From the NCBI RefSeq assembly GCF_014193675.1, contig NZ_BLXZ01000001.1, positions 186,001 to 250,000 of the forward strand: 64,000 bases of DNA. The letters are read 5' to 3'. Positions 8,117 to 13,987 of this stretch are shown one piece after another (the stretch's first letter is position 1; every line of letters begins with the position of its first letter). A program made the translations under genes and the position numbers. The DNA comes from Geomonas limicola (GTDB lineage: Bacteria; Desulfobacterota; Desulfuromonadia; Geobacterales; Geobacteraceae). The notes under the pieces are model-generated. The model was given only the letters and a program-made list of their open reading frames with translations, was not told the origin of the DNA and ran no database searches.

Positions 8117-8935
8117 TTAGAACAGTTTCAGGATGGCCTGGGCAGCCTGAGACGAGAGGCTTAAGGAGGTGGTGCCCAGCGACTGCCGCGTCTGCAGCAT
8201 CAACATGTTGGCGCCTTCTTCGTTCATGTCGGCGAGGGTCAGGTTGTCGGAACCGGTCAGCAGGGTGTTGATCATACTGTCGGTAAAACTCTGCCGCGTG
8301 GTGATGATGTTCAGGTTGGCGGCCAAGGTCTGGGTGTTGGTGCGCAGGGTCGAGATGGCCGTGTCCATCTTGGCCGAATCAGCGGTGATGCTCGAGGTGG
8401 CCTGCCAGTTGCCCCCGGCCGCTGAGAGGCTCAGACCTGTCGAGTTGGCAAGGAAACCGATGACATCCAGTTTCGAGGAGGCGGCCTCGTTGAAGTTGAC
8501 CGTCAAGGTGTTGATCGAAGTAAGCAGGTTGAGGCCACGGTAACCGGAATCCGAGGAGATGTTGTCGATCTGGGAGCGGATGGTGTCGTACTGGGCCGCC
8601 AGCTTGGACTGGACGTTGGTGTCGCTGGTGGAAAGCGCCGACTGGGCGACACCCTTGGCAGCGTTGATGAGCCCGGTGATGGCCGTGATACCTGCATTAG
8701 TGGCGTTGACAGTCTGCACGGCCTCCGACATCCCGTCCTTGCGGTCGGAGAGGTCGCTGGCGCGCTGGCTTGCGTTTTGTGCCGCAAAAAAGTTGGTGGG
8801 GTTGTCCAGTGCGCTGTTTACCTTTTTTCCCGAGGAGAGCCTCAGCTGGGTTCTGTTTAGAAGCGTACTGGTGCTCTGCAGGTTGAGGAGGTTAGACCGC
8901 ATTCCGGAGGTCAACGAGATGTCGTTCACTGTCAT
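8117..8935 (-). CDS. fliC: Flagellin, short non-canonical type
   Basis: A 272-aa flagellin with N-terminal helix MTVNDISLTSGMRSNLLNLQ, the motif LSSGKKVNSALDNPTNFFAA (about residues 33-52) and C-terminal MLMLQTRQSLGTTSLSLSSQ ending AAQAILKLF. It contains only the D0/D1 core with a short centre and lacks the surface D2/D3 domains. The start (39 codons inside the longest frame) follows AAGGAG and matches the family N-terminus. This MTVNDI type differs from the usual MALTINTN flagellins, so it may be a secondary filament protein. A sigma-28-like promoter lies upstream and the 105-aa flagellin-tail protein follows. No other flagellar genes are in the window. Confidence 0.88.
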   Translation of the reverse strand: MTVNDISLTSGMRSNLLNLQSTSTLLNRTQLRLSSGKKVNSALDNPTNFFAAQNASQRASDLSDRKDGMSEAVQTVNATNAGITAITGLINAAKGVAQSALSTSDTNVQSKLAAQYDTIRSQIDNISSDSGYRGLNLLTSINTLTVNFNEAASSKLDVIGFLANSTGLSLSAAGGNWQATSSITADSAKMDTAISTLRTNTQTLAANLNIITTRQSFTDSMINTLLTGSDNLTLADMNEEGANMLMLQTRQSLGTTSLSLSSQAAQAILKLF

Positions 8936-9062
8936 GGTTCTTCTCCTTTTCTGGGCAGCCCGGCTTTCTGCCGGTGGTTTTGCGTCGGACATGCTCAGCG
9001 CCGAAAAGGCCGGTGACGAAGTGGCCGGCTTCGTCTCCCGGTTTTCCTGCACACCTGGAGAA

Positions 9063-9091
9063 GGTATCGGTTGGGCGATTCGGTATCTTTA
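9063..9091 (-). promoter_or_regulatory. Possible sigma-28 (FliA) promoter of the flagellin gene
   Basis: On the minus strand TAAA is followed after 16 bases by ACCGATAC, close to the FliA consensus TAAA-N15-GCCGATAA but one base longer. It lies about 130 bases before the flagellin start. Confidence 0.4.
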
Positions 9092-9144
9092 GTGTTTTTT
9101 AATTACAGGTAATAAATTTTTTGAAGAGGTACGGCGAGGATGTG

Positions 9145-9160
9145 CGCACCGTACGGTGCG
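9145..9160. repeat. 16-bp perfect palindrome CGCACCGTACGGTGCG
   Basis: A perfect 16-bp palindrome in the 280-base gap upstream of the flagellin and downstream of the 25-aa peptide. No T-run follows. It could be a dimeric regulator site or a short stem. Confidence 0.55.
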
Positions 9161-9374
9161 GGTGGCGACTGCGCGCCGTCTGAAGGCCGTGGCGCTCAGA
9201 CGCGGAAGCTGACGAGTGCTCCCTGAAGGAGAGCGACCGAAACGTCAGGTGGAGAAAGGTGAGAATACGAAGGACAGACAAGCTGAAGAGGCAGGAAAAG
9301 AAGATTGACGGGAATTGTCTGGGCAGGACAATTAAATGACGTGGTGCCGGACTGGGTCCAGCCTGTGACTGAAG

Positions 9375-9452
9375 CTAGCCACGTTTGCGGAATAAAGCAA
9401 TGAGGCTCACCAGGACCCACACTATGACTATACCGAGAACCAGTAGTTTCAT
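9375..9452 (-). CDS. 25-aa single-span membrane peptide
   Basis: MKLLVLGIVIVWVLVSLIAL followed by FRKRG: one hydrophobic helix of about 20 residues and a basic C-terminal end, the usual design of small inner-membrane regulatory peptides. GAGG lies five bases before the ATG, and a sigma-70-like promoter (TTGACA-N17-TAACTT) lies about 45 bases upstream. No neighbour is co-directional and close, so it is probably transcribed alone. It is supported only by this architecture and the signals around it. Confidence 0.55.
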   Translation of the reverse strand: MKLLVLGIVIVWVLVSLIALFRKRG

Positions 9453-9497
9453 AAACGCCTCGCCTTAAGTAGTCACTACGTAACGCTAGCAAGTATA

Positions 9498-9526
9498 AAG
9501 TTACTAGCAGTTGTATACAGTGTCAA
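9498..9526 (-). promoter_or_regulatory. Sigma-70-like promoter for the small membrane peptide
   Basis: Minus-strand TTGACA, 17-base spacer, TAACTT, followed by a short leader to the 25-aa peptide gene. Confidence 0.5.
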
Positions 9527-9575
9527 GGCAGACAGCGCAATTCCCGTATTTCCCTAGTCCAACCCCTGACGCAAG

Positions 9576-9612
9576 AACGCCCCCGCTGCCAGTACGGCAA
9601 GACGGGGGCGTT
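9576..9612 (-). terminator. Terminator of the M1 peptidase gene
   Basis: AACGCCCCCG and CGGGGGCGTT pair around an inner TGCC/GGCA stem, just after the peptidase stop codon. The tail on the minus strand (TTCTTG) is only moderately T-rich. Confidence 0.7.
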
Positions 9613-9635
9613 TCGGTGCAGCGTCACAGCGTAGA

Positions 9636-11693
9636 TCAACGTTTAAAAAGCACGGCAGCGGCACTTTCCGGGACAGCCAGCCGGGCCTTTATCCGGTTCG
9701 CTCCGCGCGCGAAGACCAGTTCCGCGTACTTGCCGTAGTGGGTTATCTTGAGTCCATACTGCGCGGCCGCGGCTTCGGAGAGTGGCTGGTAGAGGGCGCT
9801 CACCCGACCGGCGGCACCCGGACGGGACAGCACCAGAAAGAGCGAGGCGTCCGTTCCAGTGTAGCCTTCTCCTGCCACCGTAAACCCTTCCCGATCGACC
9901 TGGACCCCGTCGGGGAGACGCGGCAGGCTTTCCCGTGTGCGCGGGACACCGCAAAATACCAGGTCCCGGTCCCCGAACTGCCCCTGGTTAAACTCTTCCT
10001 CGCTCACCACCTGGGTGCCCGGCTGGGAAAAGGAGGCCAGAAGGTCGCTAAAACCCTGTGCCCCCGCTCGGCAGTTGGCCGTGCGCACTCCCAGGAGCTG
10101 ACGGGACCCCTTCACACTGTTCACGGTTGCCGGAATCTCCTCCTGGGTAAGGATGCGGAACACCTCGGCATCCGGGTCGAGCACCACCCGCCTGGGCTCA
10201 CCTTTCGAGACAAGCCGGAAGGGGGTACTCCTTCCCGCCAAGGCGAGCCGAGTTTCGACATTCCCCGCCTCCCCTTCCAGGCGCAGCGGCACATCCAGGG
10301 GGTAGTCAGCCCCGTCCTGAACGACCCTCCCGGCAACGCTCCACCCCTCTTTTTCCCTGCGGTTCACCACCTCAACGAGGCGCAGCCTGGGTCCCCCCGG
10401 GCGCGTCAGCCACTGTTCGAGGAAGGCGTGCTGGTCTTTCCCCGAACTTTTCGAGAAGGCGTCGGCGAAATCGTTCCAGGACGCACTGTCGTAGAGGTGG
10501 GCGCGCACCACCTGGCGCAGCCCCGCAAAAAACGCCTCGTCCCCGATGCGGCTACGCATCATGTGGAACACAAAGGCAGCCTTGCCGTAACCGATGGCCC
10601 GGGAGGAAGGATCGCTGCGCCTTTCGAAGCGGGTCAGGGGAAAATCATTGTCACCGGAGACCAGCGAGGCGAAGTCGATGAGCAGCTGTTCTCGGTAGTC
10701 GCGCGCCTCGGCAGCAGAGCGCCGCTCCTTGAGGTAGTAGTCCGCCAGATAGGTCACCAGCCCCTCGCACCAGTTGCCGGAGCCAGGTGCAATGGAGATC
10801 GCGTTGCCCCACCAGGAGTGGGCGATCTCATGCGGAAAGCTGGTGTCGATTATAAACGGGAGCCTCAGGACCGCACCACCCAGCAGGGTGAACGAGGGAA
10901 ACCCGTAGCCGGTCTGGAAGAAGTTCTCCACCACCGCGAACTTCTCGAAGGGGTAGGGACCGAAGAGGCCGCTGTAGAACCTAAGGTAGCGTTCGGCGGC
11001 ATCGAGGTAGCGCCCCGACAGCGCAGCGTTCTCCGGATAGAGGTAACTGTGCAACTCGATCCCGTCCACGGTCCGGTCCTCGACACGGTAAGGTCCGGCA
11101 CACAGGGAGAGCGCCCCGACCGGGTGGGATTCCTGCCAGGTGGAGCGGGTGATGCCGTCCCGGGTCTCCCGGGTCACCCTTCTGCCAAAGCTTACCGCCT
11201 CGGTTCCCGCTGGAGCCGTCACGGTGAGGGTGCGCCGCGTGGGTACCTGCGCCGGCACGGGATACCAGTCGGCAGAATCCCCTAAAAAGGTCCCCTGGCC
11301 GGTGATGGTACCGCTCACCCCGTAACTGGGATCCTCGCTGGCCCCGGGGCTGTCGGCGACGGGATCGTTGAAGCGGGCACGGTACACGATGGTGAGGGTT
11401 GGTTCGGCACCGCTTTTCGGCAGTTCGGCGGTCAAGACACCGCCGGTGAAACGGTAGGGGAGCGGTCTGCCGGCGCATGTCACCGCACGTATCTCTGCAC
11501 CTTGGGAGAGCCGGAACTCTACAGCGCCAGTCCCGGCCGCGAAACGTACGCTGCTCGAGCCGGAAAGCTCGTGCTGAGCCGGTTCCAGGCGAACCGAGAC
11601 CTCCTGGTTCACCACTTGGGGCGTGCGGGCCTCGCAGGCAGTCACGGCACCGAGCAGCATGCCAAGCGGCAGCAAAAGGGAAACTATCTTCAT
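9636..11693 (-). CDS. M1-family zinc metallopeptidase (aminopeptidase N-like), secreted or lipoprotein
   Basis: A 685-aa protein with an N-terminal signal ending LGAVTACEA, possibly a lipoprotein with Cys near residue 20. The catalytic motif HEIAHSWWGN starts near residue 288, and the third zinc ligand Glu follows 18 residues after the second His (WCEG), as in M1 peptidases. The usual GAMEN exopeptidase motif is not seen; the equivalent stretch reads VVENFFQTGYGFPS, so substrate handling may differ. The start was placed 87 codons inside the longest frame at an ATG with GAGGTG upstream and a proper signal sequence. It is transcribed away from the cytochrome operon. Confidence 0.85.
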   Translation of the reverse strand: MKIVSLLLPLGMLLGAVTACEARTPQVVNQEVSVRLEPAQHELSGSSSVRFAAGTGAVEFRLSQGAEIRAVTCAGRPLPYRFTGGVLTAELPKSGAEPTLTIVYRARFNDPVADSPGASEDPSYGVSGTITGQGTFLGDSADWYPVPAQVPTRRTLTVTAPAGTEAVSFGRRVTRETRDGITRSTWQESHPVGALSLCAGPYRVEDRTVDGIELHSYLYPENAALSGRYLDAAERYLRFYSGLFGPYPFEKFAVVENFFQTGYGFPSFTLLGGAVLRLPFIIDTSFPHEIAHSWWGNAISIAPGSGNWCEGLVTYLADYYLKERRSAAEARDYREQLLIDFASLVSGDNDFPLTRFERRSDPSSRAIGYGKAAFVFHMMRSRIGDEAFFAGLRQVVRAHLYDSASWNDFADAFSKSSGKDQHAFLEQWLTRPGGPRLRLVEVVNRREKEGWSVAGRVVQDGADYPLDVPLRLEGEAGNVETRLALAGRSTPFRLVSKGEPRRVVLDPDAEVFRILTQEEIPATVNSVKGSRQLLGVRTANCRAGAQGFSDLLASFSQPGTQVVSEEEFNQGQFGDRDLVFCGVPRTRESLPRLPDGVQVDREGFTVAGEGYTGTDASLFLVLSRPGAAGRVSALYQPLSEAAAAQYGLKITHYGKYAELVFARGANRIKARLAVPESAAAVLFKR

Positions 11694-12139
11694 CACGATC
11701 ACCTCGCGGTACGAGTGTGGGGGGCTGGTGGTGCATGTCAGGCAGCGACGAGTACGGACGGCCTCACGAAGCGGGCGGCCGGAAACGGAAGGCGGAACGC
11801 GGAAAGGGGCCGGAGCCCGACCGAACGCCGCCAGGTCGGCCACCTGCCGTGCTGCCTGTGGCAGCGCTCCTGGGTGTTTCGATTCCGAAGCTATTTGATG
11901 ACCGACAACATCGACGGCGCAGCTGCCAGTATCTGCATCGGCGAAAACTGTCAAAAGTACCTGTTACCGCCTGGGATACCGCACACTTTGTGACAGTGGC
12001 GGTCTTATGTCAACTTCTACCAGAGTATCCCACAGGGTGCAATACGCAGATCACAGACAGTGGCCAAGGGCTCAACTGACTCGAGAGCCCAAAAAGATCA
12101 TTTTTATCTCAAAGCACATTCCGAAACCGAAATATTTGT
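11694..12139. other. Intergenic region upstream of the cytochrome operon promoter
   Basis: About 450 bases between the divergent peptidase and the riboswitch-controlled operon. No convincing gene; short frames overlapping the peptidase 5' end were rejected. It should hold the peptidase promoter. Confidence 0.5.
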
Positions 12140-12169
12140 TTGACATTATCGGCTTCGTTAAGGTATAAA
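12140..12169 (+). promoter_or_regulatory. Sigma-70 promoter of the riboswitch-cytochrome operon
   Basis: TTGACA at 12140-12145, an 18-base spacer and TATAAA at 12164-12169. Transcription would start near 12176, giving a leader of about 520 bases that contains both GEMM-I aptamers before the first cytochrome gene. Confidence 0.7.
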
Positions 12170-12211
12170 TAGAACGCCTCCCACTAATCAACGATAATAT
12201 CGGTAGTTATA

Positions 12212-12245
12212 CGCCAATCACATCGAGTTACCGGATTGATTGGCG
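12212..12245 (+). repeat. 9-bp inverted repeat in the cytochrome operon leader
   Basis: CGCCAATCA and TGATTGGCG pair with a 16-base loop, between the promoter and the first aptamer. There is no T-run, so it is not a terminator. It may be a folding element of the long leader. Confidence 0.5.
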
Positions 12246-12287
12246 GCAGTTACATACCCTGAGCCAGGTCCGGTTATCGGCCCCTGA

Positions 12288-12379
12288 GCAATGATAGACG
12301 ACAAAACTCAACCATTCGCGAGAATGGGGCGGAAAGCCTAGGGTCTCACTGAGACAGCCGGGATGCCGAAATATCATGC
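12288..12379 (+). promoter_or_regulatory. GEMM-I riboswitch, aptamer 1 (probable cyclic AMP-GMP type)
   Basis: The GEMM-I core is present: CTCAACC, stem ATTC with GCGA tetraloop and GAAT, GGGGCGGAAAGCC, a second hairpin (GTCTC/GAGAC) and the receptor-like GCCGGGATGCCGAA. P1 is formed by GCAATGATA (12288-12296) and TATCATGC (12372-12379) with one bulged A. Aligned to the Vibrio Vc2 aptamer, the base at position 20 is A rather than G, the change linked to cyclic AMP-GMP recognition in Geobacter GEMM-I RNAs. P1 overlaps the following terminator, so ligand binding should prevent termination (an ON switch). Confidence 0.88.
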
Positions 12380-12410
12380 GATATTTTGCGCCCCGGCTCT
12401 TTTGTTTTCT
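12357..12410 (+). terminator. Terminator of riboswitch 1 (expression platform)
   Basis: GCCGGG...AAATATC pairs with GATATTT...CCCGGC around ATGC, followed by TCTTTTGTTTT. Its 5' arm is the 3' part of aptamer 1, so aptamer folding and termination are mutually exclusive. Confidence 0.88.
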
Positions 12411-12504
12411 GAACACGGAGAATAACGACCAGGCAGACCAGTTTTTGGAAATACCGGTCCACCTCGAGGCACCAGCCCCGAAATGGACCCTGTTCTTAGA
12501 TACA

Positions 12505-12583
12505 CGATAATACTCAACCATCCGCGAGGATGGGGCGGAAAGCCTAAGGGTCTCACCGAGACAGCCGGGATGCCGAAATATCG
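12505..12583 (+). promoter_or_regulatory. GEMM-I riboswitch, aptamer 2 (probable cyclic AMP-GMP type)
   Basis: A second GEMM-I aptamer about 125 bases after the first, nearly identical in the core: CTCAACC, stem ATCC-GCGA-GGAT (compensatory changes relative to copy 1), GGGGCGGAAAGCC, hairpin GTCTC/GAGAC and GCCGGGATGCCGAA. P1 includes CGATA (12505-12509) with TATCG (12579-12583). The base at Vc2 position 20 is again A. Compensatory changes in the P2 stem indicate selection for structure. It has its own terminator, so both aptamers must be ligand-bound for full read-through into the cytochrome genes. Confidence 0.88.
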
Positions 12584-12610
12584 CCAGATATTCGCGTCCC
12601 GGCTTTTTTT
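12564..12610 (+). terminator. Terminator of riboswitch 2 (expression platform)
   Basis: GCCGGGA...AATATC pairs with GATATT...TCCCGGC, followed by seven T. The 5' arm overlaps aptamer 2. The cytochrome start codon lies 90 bases downstream. Confidence 0.88.
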
Positions 12611-12699
12611 GTGCCCGCGACTGCAACGTACCGAGATTTCGGCCGTCTTTTCGCTTGATTAGGCAAGCACCCAGGACGGGCCGGACCAGGGAGAACCAG

Positions 12700-13941
12700 A
12701 TGCCCCATACGATCCACCTGAAGCGCCTCCTCCTCGCCTTGTGCTGCCTCGCCCTCTGGGGCTGCGGCAAGGCCAACAGCCAGGCCCCCACCTTGAGCGC
12801 CGTCGGCAAACACGCCGCAAACTGGCTGGTCGAGCACCGGCGCGTCTACCAGCAAGATCCCGCCTCCTGTACCGAGTGCCACGGCGCGGACCTGACCGGT
12901 GGCATCACGAAGATCGACTGTTTCAACCAAGGGGGGCTCGCCAGCTGCCATACCGGTGGCCATGGCCCGCGCCGGGTCCCGCACGCCCTCCCCTTCACTG
13001 CCGGCAGCCTGCACGGCCCGGTCGCCAAGGCGAACCTGGTGGACTGCCAGGTCTGCCATGCGACGGCCGGCGGTCCGGGTAGCAATCCGCGCTTCAACCT
13101 GGTGATCGGTTCCCTCACTGCCGGGTGCGAGGCCTCGGGATGCCATAACCTGAACACCCCGGCACAGCCGGAGCCCAACGCCGCCCACCCGGTGCCCTGG
13201 ACCGGCCACAGCAGTTCCGGCAACCAGATCAACGCCTGCGCCCTGTGCCACGGCGCCGACTTCGGCGGCGTCGCCTCGGGCGGCGTAGGCCCCGCCTGCC
13301 GCAGCTGCCACACCTCGCTTGCGCTGGGAACCCTCCCCACGCCGGGGACCTGCGTTTCCTGCCATGGCAACCCGCCTGCCACCGGATCCCACGCGGCGCA
13401 CCTCGCCATTGCGGGGATCGCCTGCGCCAGCTGCCACTCAGGCGGCGGCTCCGGCAGCGCGAACCACGGCAGCGGCACGGTCACCCTCGCCTTCCCGAGT
13501 ACCCTCAACGCCAAATCCGGCACGGCCGCCATCACCGGTCCCAAGAACTGCAGTGCCGTCAGCTGCCACGGCGGCATCCTTACCCCGGTCTGGGGGAGCA
13601 CCGGGAGCATCGCTGTCGCCACCGACTGCCTCAAATGCCACACTGACGGCACGGCGACTCCGACCAACCCGCCCCAGTACAACAGTTTCAGAAGCGGCCA
13701 GCACGCCTTCCACCTCAACACCGCAGGGCTTGCCTGCACCGACTGCCATGACATGACCGTCACCGTCCAAGGGGCTTCTCACTTCAGCGGCCTCGCCACG
13801 ACCAGCTTCGAGCTCGCCCCCTCCGCAACCATGAGGAGCTACCTGAGCTACAACGCGACCCAGCAAAGCTGCATGCCGCCTGTCCTGGCGCCCAACGGCA
13901 ACACCGCCGGCGCCTGCCACAGCGACCGCAGGTCCTGGTAG
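12700..13941 (+). CDS. Multiheme c-type cytochrome lipoprotein (up to 12 haem sites)
   Basis: A 413-aa lipoprotein with signal LLLALCCLALWGCGK (lipobox LWGC, Cys 22). It has eight CxxCH motifs, two CX4CH motifs (CEASGCH, CSAVSCH) of the Geobacter CxxxxCH type, one CX8CH (CFNQGGLASCH) and one C-terminal CX14CH (CMPP...GACH). CX14CH is the unusual spacing known from OmcZ. Many extra His residues can supply distal ligands. It is probably anchored in the outer membrane and takes part in electron transfer to extracellular acceptors. GGGAG precedes the chosen ATG. It is the first gene after the tandem riboswitches and is followed 46 bases later by the NHL/Ig protein. Confidence 0.9.
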   Translation: MPHTIHLKRLLLALCCLALWGCGKANSQAPTLSAVGKHAANWLVEHRRVYQQDPASCTECHGADLTGGITKIDCFNQGGLASCHTGGHGPRRVPHALPFTAGSLHGPVAKANLVDCQVCHATAGGPGSNPRFNLVIGSLTAGCEASGCHNLNTPAQPEPNAAHPVPWTGHSSSGNQINACALCHGADFGGVASGGVGPACRSCHTSLALGTLPTPGTCVSCHGNPPATGSHAAHLAIAGIACASCHSGGGSGSANHGSGTVTLAFPSTLNAKSGTAAITGPKNCSAVSCHGGILTPVWGSTGSIAVATDCLKCHTDGTATPTNPPQYNSFRSGQHAFHLNTAGLACTDCHDMTVTVQGASHFSGLATTSFELAPSATMRSYLSYNATQQSCMPPVLAPNGNTAGACHSDRRSW

Positions 13942-13987
13942 GGACACCTCCTACCAGCGCGCATTGAGAGAGCACGGAGAGCCTTAC

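Noticed and set aside
12300..12610. The two similar about 75-base segments as a mobile repeat or CRISPR-like array
   Set aside because: They match the GEMM-I aptamer consensus, with compensatory stem changes and attached terminators; only two copies exist and there are no spacers.
12228..12809. 193-aa minus-strand frame across the riboswitch leader
   Set aside because: It reads through both structured RNA elements and terminators and owes its length to their duplication.
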